Below are positions 20,461-32,499 of a stretch of DNA of 64,000 nucleotides, in pieces. A program made the position numbers and the translations under genes. The stretch comes from Apricaphanius iberus. Lineage: Eukaryota; Chordata; Actinopteri; Cyprinodontiformes; Aphaniidae. Location: contig JAPXFQ010001135.1 of assembly GCA_028564705.1 (NCBI GenBank), positions 372,001 through 436,000 of the forward strand, read 5' to 3'. Position 1 is the first letter of the stretch, and every line of letters begins with the position of its first letter. Below the pieces are notes generated by a model. It saw nothing but the letters and a program-made list of their open reading frames with translations, ran no database searches and was not told the origin of the DNA.

Positions 20461-23400
20461 TTTTGTTGTCTTACGTATTTGGAATCTATTTCAGCAACTT
20501 TTTTGTGATGGAACTAAATATTTTCCTGTGCCTGGAAACATTTTGAGAAGCTCCTATGATAAGATTTGTACGTAGTGATAAATCATCAGTAACAAAGTAA
20601 AAAAAAAACAAATAAACTCAGCGGATTCTTTGTTCTTATTTCTTTTTTCTAATCTCTGGGGTTTTGAAATGTGTGTTGTGTTCAAATAAACTTGCAGGCA
20701 ACAACATGCATTAAAAAAACAAAAAGACTAACCAGGATGAACTAACTATGTCATTTTAGGATGCAAAACCCCTAATATAGTTACTTATTCAAACCACGCT
20801 TGACTAAGTAATTTTGGGATGCACTATCTACTGTATAGGATCGAAACTGTTTTTATTGTCATGTATGTGGTTTGGAAATCGAACAACCAAAATCTTGCCA
20901 TGTGAATCTTTAGGCGTTAATAGTTTCAAGTTTCGATGGACCGGGTTCCCACCACAGTATAAAATCAGACATGTTAGGTCAGCTCGGGATTCTAGATTAA
21001 TTGTGGGTCTTAATCCAATAAATAAGAAGAAGGAAACTGTCAGTAAATCCATCAGTTGGAATATGTTGGATCAATATGTTTGACATTGCTTTTCATCATC
21101 AAAGCACCAAATGTCTTTCATTCAGTTTACTGACATCATTTCTTGGCTGAAAACTTTTCTAAACGGTAAATGGTCATTTCTAAAAATTTTAATGTTTATT
21201 TTTCCCCTTAGTTTATTTTCAAATTGTGTGAAAAGCTGTCCATTTCTCCTACAACTAAATAACCGTCTTTGTGAGAGTGGAAACTAATAATGTGGTAAAA
21301 ATTGTAAATATTAAGGCAAAAAACAACAACAAAACCCCCCAAAAACAACTATTGCTGTTACTCTGAGGCTGAAAATGTTATTTCCCAGTAAAGTAGATCA
21401 GAAACAGCTGCAGGAAGACGATTCAAGTAGCGTTTACAATTGTCTTTGTGCAAACAGTCTATGGTGCAAACCCACGTCATGGAATCCCACATAATTATAT
21501 AGGCCAGGTAGGCATGATGTAACTATGGCAACATATGTGTTGATGTGAAAAAGAGATAGAAATATGATTGCGTATGTCTGCGTGCGTTTGCAGGAGTGTG
21601 AGGAATAACCACTCTGAAAAAATAGCTGAAGCTTACACATTTATGGCAACAATTAACTAACCTTTTGACATTCATTTCTAATGTGTTGATCTGCAGGGTG
21701 AAGAATCTGTTCTGGTTTATGGATATTTACCAGTACTTGTTTAAATCATTAATAACTGCATTGTGATGTATAATGAACAAACAATTATAGACACAGCAGT
21801 AAAATCCTAATTAGTTTCAGTTAAAACAATATTTGTTGAGAAAGTGATCAACTTCAGATTTTTTTTTTTTTAATAGTCTGATGTTATTTACCGATTTAAC
21901 CTCTAAACCTCTAAATAAAAGTCTAAAAAGTTTCTGTTGCATTTTTTATATTTACCTGTTGGGCTAGTTTCACTCAACTTTCTTTTGATTAACACTTAAC
22001 AGAAATACAGATTTTTTTTTTTCTGGTTATACAGATTAATTACTTCAGATTTGCCGAACATTTCTGTACTACACCCGTTGTATTACAATCACATGGTTGG
22101 GTCAGGATATGGTACAAGCAATAAGAAAGCATGGATCCTTCCTGCCTTGAAAGAATGGTTTAGATTGAATGTAGCAACTAAATAATTGCTTTGTTCTTCT
22201 TACACACCTCCTCTTAAGCCAACAAGTTTTCTGTATCTAGAAAAAATATTTTTTCCTGCAAATTTTCGAGCATTTCTTAAGTAATTATCCTCCTGAAGTT
22301 GTATGGTGTGAGTAAAATAATGGATTATACAAGGTAAAGATTTTATGGCAATTCTTTGATTGGTGAGAAGTTCCTCCATAGATGCATCTGTGCAGGAGTG
22401 TATTGACGCATTGCATTGAAACTGTTAAATTTCAATTACATCAGCCAGAAAGAAAGAAACCCAATGACACCAGGTTTCACTAAAAAAATTAGGACGAGAC
22501 CTAAATGTAAGCTTAAGAACAATCTCTACAGTAGGGAAAAAGTGCAGGGAACAGATAAATGTAGCGTAGCCAACGTATATTGTGGACGTTTTCAGGTCCC
22601 GCCCAATGAACTTGATTGGCAGATCAAGTTATTCAGTTATAAAATGTATTTCTGAAAAAAATAAGCCAAATTAAAGCTGACTATTGACAAAAAGTTGTTT
22701 CAGAATTAAAACTGAGGGAATTAAAAAAATGGATAAAAATAACAATATTAGGAAAAAAAAATTTTTTTTAAATAAAATCTATTATTAGGGGAGAACTTAT
22801 AATTAAATAATGTGGTTTTAAAATAATATATTTTTAAAGGAAAACTGAAAATATTTGATACTAATGAGCTAATAAATCTCAAATAAATTCAGTTTTTAAC
22901 TATTTCATTGTCACATTATGTTAGTCCATTATTTATTCATGTAGACCATTATTTTACAAGATTTTTTTTATTTATTCATTTATTTTTTATTTATTTAAAT
23001 TTGAACAATTTAGTGTTCAATAATTTTGAAATACGTTCAATAATTGCACAAAAAGCATTAAATAAAATTTTATGTTTTTGGAGAATCATAATCTCACAAT
23101 TGAAAATGTTGCCTTTAATTTGAGTAGTCTGGAAAAATACGCCAAAATAAGTAAACTGCAAGCAGACTACAAGTGGCAGATCAAGGATTTTTCTGAGTAT
23201 GAGGCCTTCAAGGGGCCACAATATTTTAAAAAGGGGCCCATTTGATTCCAACATCCTTACACATAATCCCTGGTTTTGGTAAAGTAGATATGTTTCTCCA
23301 TTCACTCTATGTTAATGTAATAATTCATACATTTGTAGTGTACATGTTTGTATTTGTATTTTGTCTGTGTAAATCTAGGTTAGCCAAAGGAAGAAAGTGA

Positions 23401-23861
23401 ACAGGAGAAAAAGTAATCTGTTTAACAATTGAACATACTGGATCTATTGGGAAGATTTTACCCGATCTTACACTGCCGATCTATCACAATATATACACGA
23501 TATATAAAGACAGCTTCTTCTTTTTTTTTACCACATTGGCTACTTTATTTAATACATTTTACAATGATTTAAACTGTCAAAATTTAAGGGAGCCTACTAA
23601 CTTGAAGGGATAGTGGGGAAGGAAAATTAAGTGCAACATTACCGATGATGATTGGAATGATGCTTGGAGATTTGAAAAATAACTTACTAAACTGAAGCAA
23701 TTTTCCCACTTATGATTTTCCAGTTAACTAACTTATGTCTCTTATTTTAAACAAAAATCATTTATTTTTGGTACTTTGAATAACTGTCCCAATTATTACT
23801 GATGAACATAAAAGAAAGCTCAAGCTAATTTTCTTTTTCTTTTAATTTTCCTTAAAGGCAC
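20461..23861. other. AT-rich non-coding sequence
   Basis: No gene can be supported. The region has many homopolymers and TTTATT-rich segments (22.73-23.0 kb). An 89-codon frame at 20814-21083 and a 79-codon frame at 22416-22655 have no recognisable domain. 22570-22625 (GTGGACGTTTTCAGGTCCCG) shares a short motif with 17847-17870, which may mark an unrecognised repeat. Confidence 0.45.
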
Positions 23862-24261
23862 AGTTTGTAACTTTCGGCCAGTAGGGGGCATACCTAAATT
23901 ATCACAAGCATGCGGTATATGTGTCTTCGAGTAAGAAACTCAACAACGGAGGTCCAACTAGAGCTATTTTCAAACACTCAATTCCCTGAGAATTATCTAT
24001 TTGCAGCAACATGATGAGCACATCAGTCTCTCAGTGTTCTGTGCGCTTTGTCCGTCCGGGCTCTTGTAGAAGTAAAGACGTCAGCTAATATGGCTTTCCC
24101 CTGAAAACCGCGCCTATGTATTTTAAAACAGATTTTTAAAGTCATATTTTACAATATCTGCAATATTTTGCAATTAATGTGCTTTACGTAATTATTATTA
24201 CATAATATTTTAATGGCTATTTTCCAAGATGTACTGCAAAAACTACACACTGTCACTTTAA
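23862..24261 (+). mobile_element. Non-autonomous piggyBac-type element (MITE), 400 bp
   Basis: The element is bounded by TTAA at 23862-23865 and 24258-24261. The terminal inverted repeats are imperfect: TTAAAGGCACAGTTTGTA on the left and, as reverse complement, TTAAAGTGACAGTGTGTA on the right. TTAA target duplications are diagnostic of piggyBac. It has no transposase frame and depends on an autonomous relative. A reversed relative lies at about 11.09-11.25 kb. Confidence 0.8.
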
Positions 24262-24330
24262 AAATCAAGTTATAGTTTATATGATGTTATTTTGGGTTTG
24301 GAATGGGTGTGGTTTGTGGGGTCATTTTAA

Positions 24331-24397
24331 TGTGTAAAGCACTTTGAGAAGCTATGTAGTTTGAAAAGCGCTTTATAAATAAAGTTTGATTGATTGA
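24331..24397 (+). mobile_element. LINE/SINE 3'-end fragment
   Basis: GTAAAGCACTTTGAGAAGC, GAAAAGCGCTTTATAAATAA and the tail TTGATTGATTG form the classical 3' terminus shared by fish L2-type LINEs and the SINEs that borrow their tails. Only the last 70 bases are present, directly beside the piggyBac MITE. Confidence 0.7.
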
Positions 24398-25890
24398 CAA
24401 AAGCGTATCCAAATCAGGAGGATGTTTTAAAGTGTTTTGGGGGGTCTTGTGGAGCCATTTTTTTGCGAATTTTGCAAACCCCTTAAATTTGATCCACGGG
24501 CCTAATTACTAGTATCAGGTCTTTTTATTAACAATACCACAAGTACATCTACTGGCACAACAAACATTTCACTTAAAAAAGGGAATACACATTTGTTTTG
24601 TTGTTTATTTATGTATAGATTTGAGTCTAGGAATTGCTAATAAGTGGTTAATAAATTATTTCCGGTAATATATAGTATAAATATGACATGACAAAAAGTC
24701 CACTATTTAAAATGGAAAAGTAGGACTAAAGTTTATCTTTTCATCAAGACATAGTGATGCTTCAGAGGCTTGGTTTCTTGCAAAACCTTAACATTCAGTC
24801 CAATCAGACGTACACTCAACCACATACTTAGGCCGCAGCTAGTACCAGGTTGGCCCCCTTTGCCTTCAGACCTTTAGCCTTCTTTGTGGCCCACATTTAA
24901 CAAGATGTTGAAAACGTTCCGCAGAGATTGTAGTCAGTAGTAAAATGATAACATCACACCATTGTATATTCTGCATACACCATGTGTAAAGAGTGGGAAT
25001 TTGACGTTCTCTCATCTCAAACCAGTCTGCCCTTTCTTCTCTGATCTGATCAGCGCATTCTCAGTCACACACCTGCTGTCCGATGTCTATTTTCTCTTTT
25101 TGGAACATTCTTTGTAAACCTGAGAGATGGTTGTGCATCCAAATCTAAGTAGATCAGCAGTTTATAGAAATATTCAGACCAGTCTGTGTGGTACAAAAAA
25201 GACGGCTCATTAAATACCCCCTTAAATCCCATTTTTTATTGTTGTGATGCATGGTTTGAACTTCAGCAAGTTATTCTTACCACATCATTTACCATGTCAT
25301 TTGAGAGGTTTATTTGCTGTTTGTGCCATCAAGCAACTAAAAAGTGTAAATTTACCATTTTTTACAAGTTTAAACACACTTCTTACAGGTAACATGACCC
25401 CTATCCACAATCAGGCGTACATTTGCACACATACCATTCCAATTTCTACCTAACGCTGAAGAAAAGTGATGGAGGTATTGTGATAAAATGACAAACTGTA
25501 AAATTGGGGAAATGTTTGACTTCATTTGGCCAATTTTTGTTTTTTAAAAGTAACTCTAATTTTCAAATCAAAAAGCACTGGTCAAATTTCACATGAGTAA
25601 AATGTCAAGTTTCTCTGGTATCATGAAAACTTTTTGTTTATAAAGATTTGGGATAAAAAATATTAAAACAGCGGGGGATAATTTTTCTGACTGCACAAGA
25701 AAGCAATACTGCATTTTTAAGTGAATGTGGAAGTGTCACCAGATCATTCATCAATCTAGAGACGTCTCCATACGCCGCAATGCTTCACTTCACTTCTAAC
25801 AATCACTCAAACAGTAGACCTCTAAACCAGCTTGCTCTATCCAGTTGACTCTGACAGCAACTTAGCCACCCTGCCATCCAGTGTAACACA
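24398..25890. other. AT-rich non-coding sequence
   Basis: No gene and no clear mobile element. Short overlapping frames near 25.2-25.45 kb have no family resemblance. Confidence 0.45.
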
Positions 25891-25899
25891 GCGGGAGCA

Positions 25900-26240
25900 C
25901 AGAAACCCTCAGGGGTGAGATATCCTACACCACCCCCTCCGCCTCCGTGGTTGCCCCCGGTGACAGTGACAGAAGTCTGTAATTGCCACCTCGTCAGACG
26001 GCTTCATTAAGCATTGTCTGCGCAACTGAATGGCAGCGGATGTGGAAGCGATGCGCTTGAGCTGAGGAGAGGGGAGAGCCCACAATGCAATTACTGCATG
26101 GCTGGGACAGGTGGGGCATCCAATCCTCTGCATCAATGGGGCCCTCATGCATGTTGGGGAGCCACTGCATCATTTTTCACCCCCTCTGTCATTAGTTGGT
26201 AATGATTGGATTATTTTGCAGATGAATCGCTGTATATGTC
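25900..26240. promoter_or_regulatory. Candidate conserved non-coding element
   Basis: A GC-balanced unique block without repeats includes GTCTGTAATTGCCACCTCGT, TTCATTAAGCATTGTCTGCG, CAATGCAATTACTGCATGGC and TGTCATTAGTTGGTAATGAT. Several TAATTG/CAATTA homeodomain cores and an E-box (CACCTC/CAGGTG) lie within 300 bases. Open frames on both strands show no domain. The call is by composition and motif clustering only. Confidence 0.35.
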
Positions 26241-26915
26241 TTGCTCACAAACATTTCTTGGCCATATTAATCATAACCATCAAAGGCTGTGGAGTCAGAG
26301 CCAATTAAAAAAACAACATGTCTACATTAAAAATTACTGCAATCTTTCATCAGTGTGCTTTTACCCCATTGATCAGAGGATGTGTAAACTTTAACAAATC
26401 TCTTTGACACAGTGACATCATAAAAAAAACGTATTACTGATAATATTAAATATGCTTATAACACAATGGGAGTAGAAGTTTTAATAAAACAATAAGGCTA
26501 AAACTGCTGGTTTTTACATTGAATAACACAAAAATAAAATGACCAAGTGGATTGTATCAGTTGTATAGCACAGAGTAAAGATCCTGCTCAGATTACAACT
26601 GCCATGGGGCACTGCAATAATGTCACTGAAATGGCAGCTTGTTGTAAATTGGAATAAACGACTGTAACAACACCCTTGCAAACAACAAGGAAGCTCTTAG
26701 GAGACGCCCCTATCTCACAGTGGAATAGTGGTGTCAATTAAAAACATCATTTAAATGAAGGAGTTTTATGGCCGATAATGCCTTATTTGAAGGCGATACT
26801 TAACGTGCCCCATTCACTCCAGTTGTATGGATATACACTGAAACGGAGGCATTGTTAATCATTTTTACAACAACAACATAATGTTTGTATTTAACAACTT
26901 TTACTTTAGCGGCTC
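26241..26915. other. AT-rich non-coding sequence
   Basis: No gene or repeat with clear boundaries is seen between the candidate conserved block and the Harbinger-type element. Confidence 0.45.
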
Positions 26916-27504
26916 TAAGGCTACGTCCACACTAAGCCGATAAGATTATACGGGGAGTTAGACGCCTATTGTTATCCACTCAACACGAGCATTTACGCCC
27001 CGTTTAAGGTCCGTTTAAGTTCCCATGATTGCGCAATCCCATACAGACCTGTGCAAATACTGGGCATGCGCGAAAAGACGCACAGAACACGCGTATAATC
27101 TACGTGACGCCAGCGACTACATAATATATACAAGAAGCTCTACAGCATAGAACATATCTGCTTGTCCTATTAACCGATGAGAACAATAGCTGCTCAGAAG
27201 AAGAGAGAATTTTTGGTGCGGACAGACGACGAGATCGATTTATTACTCTTCGCTGTTGTATTTGTAGTGTCGTATTGTTATTGACGCAGCATTCATTAAC
27301 GCCACTTCCTTTCATTATCCGGGGAAGCTGTCCACACTGGCTCATTTAGCCGTTGAATTAAGATTTACACGGCTCTCTTAATCGGCTAATAGTTATCCGG
27401 CCACAGACCTTAAACGACGCCGGGTTAGTGTGGACGATAGGGGGGTGTAGCCAAAATAATTATACGTTTAAGGCATTATCCGCCTTAGTGTGGACGTGGC
27501 CTAA
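26916..27504 (+). mobile_element. Harbinger/PIF-type non-autonomous transposon, 583 bp
   Basis: The element runs from 26919 to 27501 with TAA duplicated on both sides (26916-26918 and 27502-27504). The terminal inverted repeats are GGCTACGTCCACACTAAGCC and, as reverse complement of the right end, GGCCACGTCCACACTAAGGC. A 3-bp TAA duplication and GG termini fit PIF/Harbinger. Inside, a 35-codon plus frame from ATG 27178 carries AAQKKREFLVRTDDEIDLLL, which resembles the start of the accessory DNA-binding protein of fish Harbinger elements, then stops. This is a shortened derivative without a transposase. Confidence 0.8.
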
Positions 27505-28455
27505 GTTTGGAAAGTGTAACTAACTGCTTGAAGAAATCACTTATGCTAAGAAAGATCAGCAAGTAGAAAAACAGAGGAAGAGTCCGGATTAAGTTGTTGG
27601 CTCCACCTTGTCTGCATGTGAAACGTAATACAAGTTACTTTAATTTTAGTGAATTAGAAAAATATGTAGAGTGCAGCACTCTTTTAAGATTTATCCAGAT
27701 CTCAAAATTAAGTCTTCCACTCTGCAAATGTGCTTGTTAGAATGTCTAACACACATACTAGATTTGCGTTACTGCTATACTATCATTTCCCTCAGCCAAT
27801 ACCACCTGAATGTGTTATTTCTGAACATGATGGAAACATGCATGGAAATCAATCTGCTGAAAAACATGATTATATGTGTTAATCCTAGTTGTTTACCACT
27901 GTTTTTGCCATCTAGTTTCAGTCTTTACGATTCCCTGAGACATCAATGGCCAGTTAGTCATTATCCAAAGTTTGTTTTAAAGTGCGCCTTTAGAAAGATA
28001 TATATTTTTGTGAAATCCTGTATTTTGAGACATAAGTTATGTCCTGTTAATTCCTTATGTACTTTAGTGGTAATAACTATTATCCTAAACATATAGATAA
28101 AGTGGGCACCACTACATAGAGGAATTGTTATTTTACCTGTTGATCACTCTTAATGTGCTGTTTTTTTATGTACACAAACTGAACCTCAAACTTTATTTTT
28201 GAGACATATTCATGCATTTTCTTAACTATTCTGCTGTGGCAAAGAATTTACCAACATTATTGAGAAATTTCAGAAAATTAAATCAATGGCAAGCCCAGCA
28301 CCGACGTTGCGTGCACTCAAAACAAATATTAAGAAAATTACTCTTGGAAGCTTAGAAGGAATTATATAATAAATTAGGTTCCTTCTCCTGTTGTCTGAGT
28401 ATTTTACCCACAGCTTTCTTTAGGAAGATCAGGCATTAGCCTGCCACAGTCTGTT
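27505..28455. other. AT-rich non-coding sequence
   Basis: A 141-codon plus frame (27671-28096) is the longest here, but it is Leu/Ile/Cys-rich, has no domain I recognise and lies in AT-rich DNA. I treat it as chance. Confidence 0.45.
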
Positions 28456-28459
28456 GCTT

Positions 28460-30295
28460 TTCCCCCGGCCTAAAAACAGCTGTCATCAACCCCCAGCTGA
28501 AAAAGAGTGTATCCATAGTGAGGTTAAGGCTGTCCTGGATAGGAAAAAGCAAGCATTAAGAAGAAAGGATCTAAAAATGATGGAGGTGGAGAGAGAGCTT
28601 AAAATGGTCTTGAGAGAGGCCCAAAAGAAGTAAAGCAAAAACGTTGGAAGGAAATCTGATGGAATATAACATTCAAGTGGTCTGGAATGCCATGAGAACA
28701 ATTACAGGTTGCAACAAGAAGGCTGAATGTTGGGGGTGGACACAGGCAGACATGATGAGTTTAAGACATTTTTCAGTTGTTTCATTCACTCTCCTGCAAC
28801 CATTCACTCTCAACATTTAGCGTTCGTCTCTTCAGACCATCGTCTTCTCTCAGCTGCTCTACAGCCTTCTCCTTCCATCTCACCAGCACCAGAACCTTGT
28901 GTCTCTAACTTGGCTTCCTCAATCCAGCCCCCATCCATTACCGTAAACCAGGTAAAGACCGTACTGAGGAAACTCCATGCCAGGAACGCTTCCATAATGT
29001 GTTTATGGAGTTCTTGAAGACAGACCTGTGCTGCCGAACTGAGTGTTGGATTACATCAGGTCTATAACCTCAGTCTCTGTCTGGGGAAAGTCCCCTCACT
29101 TTGGAAAACATCCTGTTAAACTCCTCCCCTCACGAAGGGTCGTACTAGTGACCTAAATGATTTAAGGCACATTGCAATCAGCTCCCATGTAGTAAAAACC
29201 CTTGATCGGCCAGTCCTGCAGCTTCTGCAACCTCAAGTACAGGGTAGGAAAAGCTTGGTTTATGCTTGCCGCATGAACATTCCGCGCGGAAACGAGACGT
29301 GGGGAACCGGCCGAGACGCCTTCGAGCAGCTTTTATACTTTTTGCGGCTTTTCCCTGCTGAGAGCCAATATTCTTGACGACTGTAGGGGGCGGCGTAGGG
29401 CTCTACGGTATGCATATAACACTACACTATAGTAGAAGTAGTAATCACTGTTGTTTACAAGATGGTGATACCCGTGAGCTTAAACAAAGCAGAACTTTTA
29501 TGCTGTTTACTTAGGAAAAAAGACGAAAAAGGAGACTGTCCTCTCTTCCATAAAAAAACAGTTGATCACAGTGATCTCTATCGGCCGAATCATAAAGATG
29601 TCTATTTACGAACCTCCGGCAATATGAGCTCTTGCCCGTCCGCCATGTTTTTCCGGGCGGGACCGTCCATGTAGTTACAAATTTTCCTAGGTGTGCGGTG
29701 CGGAAATTTTGAGGCAGGAGGAGGCCGCGTGGAGAGGCGCGGTGACTGAAATGACGTAATTTGGCCGCATGGAGCCGTGCGGACCTCGTGGACACAGCAA
29801 GCATAAACCAAGCTTTAGACATCCTCCAATTTGCGTATCAGAAGTGTACAGGAGCTGAAGATGCTGTGCTTAACCTTCTCCACCGTGGCCTGTCTTACCT
29901 CAATGTAGGGAGGTGTGCAGTAAGGCTGCTATTCTTTGTCAAGTTGGGGGAATGTATGTCATCTGCGGTCACTAGCAGCACCGGCGCTCCACAGGGAACG
30001 GTTCTCTCACCCCTCATCTTCACTCTCTATACTTCTGACTTTCAGTAGGGCCAAAAAAAGGACACCAGGGAACTGAACAGATTGATGAAAAGAGCGGGTT
30101 ATATTGTTGTCCTGAACTTGGACACTGTGGAGTCAGTGGTGGAGGTAAGGATCCTTTCCAAGCTCACAGCAGTGATGCAAAACACCAACCACCCTGTGAA
30201 CGCTGTCTTTGTTGAGCAGAGGACTTCCTTCAGCACTAGGTTGCTCTTCCTGAAGTGTTCAACCGAGACACTAAGGTCCTCCTCCTTGCCTTGAT
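28460..30295 (+). pseudogene. Rex1/L2-like LINE reverse transcriptase pseudogene, split by a MITE
   Basis: The linker before the reverse transcriptase is readable near 28670 (VVWNAMRTITGCNKKA), with frames shifting afterwards. SITVNQVKTVLRKLHARNA and the region of the polymerase fingers follow up to about 29245. A 565-bp MITE interrupts, and the frame resumes at 29817 with LDILQFAYQKCTGAEDAVLN. At about 29942 VRLLFF joins directly to VKLGECMSS, so the motif-A segment with the first catalytic Asp is deleted. TGAPQGTVLSPLIFTLYTSD follows. At about 30046 a second deletion removes the catalytic DD box, and the text continues with the C-terminus (KDTRELNRLMKRAG...TSFSTRLLFLKCST). The endonuclease part is absent. 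The copy is thoroughly dead. Confidence 0.85.
29251..29816. mobile_element. MITE nested inside the LINE copy, about 565 bp
   Basis: The terminal inverted repeats AAGCTTGGTTTATGCTTGC (29251-29269) and GCAAGCATAAACCAAGCTTT (about 29798-29816) are perfect reverse complements over 19 bases. The interior is GC-richer than the flanks and contains a 70-codon frame (29462-29674) with no named domain. It interrupts the LINE between its fingers region and the LQFAY segment, so it inserted later. No clear target duplication was found, so the superfamily is uncertain; Harbinger/ISL2EU-like is a guess. Confidence 0.75.
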
Positions 30296-30434
30296 CAATC
30301 AGACTTTAGAACTCCACTTTTGGGGAGAAAAAGGGCGGAAAAAGGAAAATGAGTATGTCTGTGTGTGGGGGGGGGGTGCTATCTATTTTAAACTTTTATA
30401 ATGATAGTTTTATTATTTTGTAAATTTATATTTT

Positions 30435-30472
30435 CTATCCATCTATCCATCCATCCATCCATCTATCCAAAG
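30435..30472. repeat. (ATCC)n microsatellite
   Basis: Imperfect ATCC/ATCT units. It may be the leftover tail of a minus-strand retroposon, but no body is seen beside it. Confidence 0.8.
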
Positions 30473-31915
30473 TCTTGGTTAACAAAAACGCCCTCCATTG
30501 TAAAAAGTAGGTCACTGCTGGGTCAATGCAGTGATGTTCTCCCTATTCATTCCGCTTTCCCCTGGGATCAAAACATTCTCTTCTTTTGTCTTGATAAGAG
30601 AAACCTGACACCACATTACATTATACAACACTGGTAAAGATATCACTTCTGGATCTCAAATCTAGTTAATTTAAAGATGAGTTATCTCTACTCTGATGTG
30701 GGGTAAAGCATGAAAGCAGCACCTGGATTTTCACCCGTTCACTCCACCTCCAGAAAGGCGCATTCCTTTTATCCATCGTAATTTCACATGACTGGGATTG
30801 CCCTCGGTGGAAACATATCTTAGCCATCCACAGCTCTTGGATGGCTCCCGTTGGGTGGTTCCACCCATGCCAAGCGCCTGGGTTGGCCGAGAGCCTCCAG
30901 GAAAGCCTGGCCTGCGTCTCCATGGCCCAGTAAGCCTAGAGGCCTCTTAGCCCAGGGAAATGTAGCGAATCAGAAAAAAAGATGCCCCACCTCCCCTTTG
31001 CCGTAAGACAGTCAAAGCTAAAAGAAGGCTAATGGTGGCCAACTATGCAGCGAGTAGGTCTGGGGTGTTGAGGAACCGTGTCTGTAGGTTTCATCTGCAC
31101 TGGCGTCGATAAGGATGTGTACACTTTGTCCTTTGCCTATCACTACCGTGCACAGGGTGGGAGCTGAGTGTGATGTGTTATGTGTGTGTGTTTGTGTGTG
31201 CAGCAGTGGCACAATGACGAGGGACTGGCAGGCCATCTCCAGAATGCCAGCAGTGACTGATGCCACACCAGACATTCTTTTCACAGAAGTGGCAGCGTGG
31301 TCAGCTCCCTGCCAGCTTTTATGGACCCTCAGGACTTGAAACCTCCCCCTAACATCCTCAAAGCAAAGACCATAGCAGATATGGCACATGTTTCCAGCAA
31401 ATTAAAGACAAACAAACCAAGAAAAAGATTTGCCCGTTCTCAACTTTTGTTTTTCTTTTGTTTATCATGTCATAGGGGCCAGATTTAGGAAGGTGTGGGC
31501 CCCTGACCTAGACCCAATGTTGGTGCCCTACCCACACATTTATTTTAAGCATGAAAATGTATTGATAGTTAGGTGCACATAAACTTCAAACTCAGTACTG
31601 AAACATTTCTGTCTTTGTCCTTTCTACATTTTTTTTCTCTAAGGATGGTGCAATTAAAAACATCCTCATCCCTGCAAAAAGTGAACGATACATTAAATTA
31701 ATGTGTTTCGTTATGTATTACATTCATCAAAATACACCTATCAACTCTTGTTATGTGAATAGCTAAAAGATTTAGGTTAAAGAAGGGGCTACAACATAAT
31801 TATCTGCAGAAACTAACCACAATCGGTCAGTATATTCATCAATCTATCCAATAATCAATCTATGCCTTTAACCTGCAGTCTTTCTGCTGATAGACCTGTC
31901 ATTCCTTTGATCAGT
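30473..31915. other. Non-coding sequence with a GC-richer patch
   Basis: 30.72-31.35 kb is GC-richer than its surroundings and contains a short (TG)n tract (31175-31201). Overlapping frames on both strands (85 and 123 codons minus, 74 plus) do not resemble a family. TGTGTGCAG at 31201 looks like an acceptor, but the following plus frame cannot be identified. Confidence 0.4.
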
Positions 31916-31916
31916 T

Positions 31917-32015
31917 CATCTATCCATCCATCCATCCATCTATCCATGCACCTGCTTATCCATCCATCCATCCATCCATCAGCTTATCCATCCATCTATC
32001 CATTCATCCATCCAT
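31917..32015. repeat. (ATCC)n/(ATCT)n compound microsatellite
   Basis: About 100 bases of ATCC and ATCT units with interruptions such as GCACCTGCTT and AGCTT. Degenerate CATC units extend on both sides from about 31835 to 32110, so the array was once longer. Confidence 0.9.
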
Positions 32016-32499
32016 CTTTTTGAACACCAATATACACACCTCAACCCAACCATTCTTTATTCATCCTTCTTGTCCATCTCTTAATCGATCTGTCTACTGA
32101 TCGTTCCATCCATGTTCATTTCCTTGCATTCGTTAATTAATCCCTAAATGCATTTTTTTTATTATTGGCTCGATCAATCAACACATACATCTTTTCATCT
32201 TTAATCACTACAGCAATAACAAAGAATCACAAATCAATAGAAAGTTTTGTTTTAGCATTTTTCCAAATATGGAAAATGGAACATGGAAAAGTCTTAACTT
32301 TTATAACAAAAATTATTTAGAAAAGCTTGTTTTGGGGTCATCATTTAAGGTGAGATTTATGACACAAATGCAAAATGCATTTTATTTAGGGTTGTTTTTG
32401 CAGCTAAACTAATTTTAGATCACTCAAGTGTGGAAAATGTGTCTTTCAAATTTTAACCCTGAAGAAAATAAAAAGATCCCAACTAAAATCCAGAGAGAA

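Noticed and set aside
27671..28096. 141-codon plus-strand frame
   Set aside because: No domain and AT-rich codons. A frame of this length is expected by chance in 64 kb.
31018..31389. 123-codon minus frame and an acceptor-like TGTGTGCAG at 31201
   Set aside because: The frame crosses a TG microsatellite (Thr-His repeat), and the acceptor-like site is produced by that tract.
31835..32110. CRISPR-like array of regularly spaced short repeats
   Set aside because: The units are a compound ATCC/ATCT microsatellite in vertebrate DNA, without spacers of uniform length.
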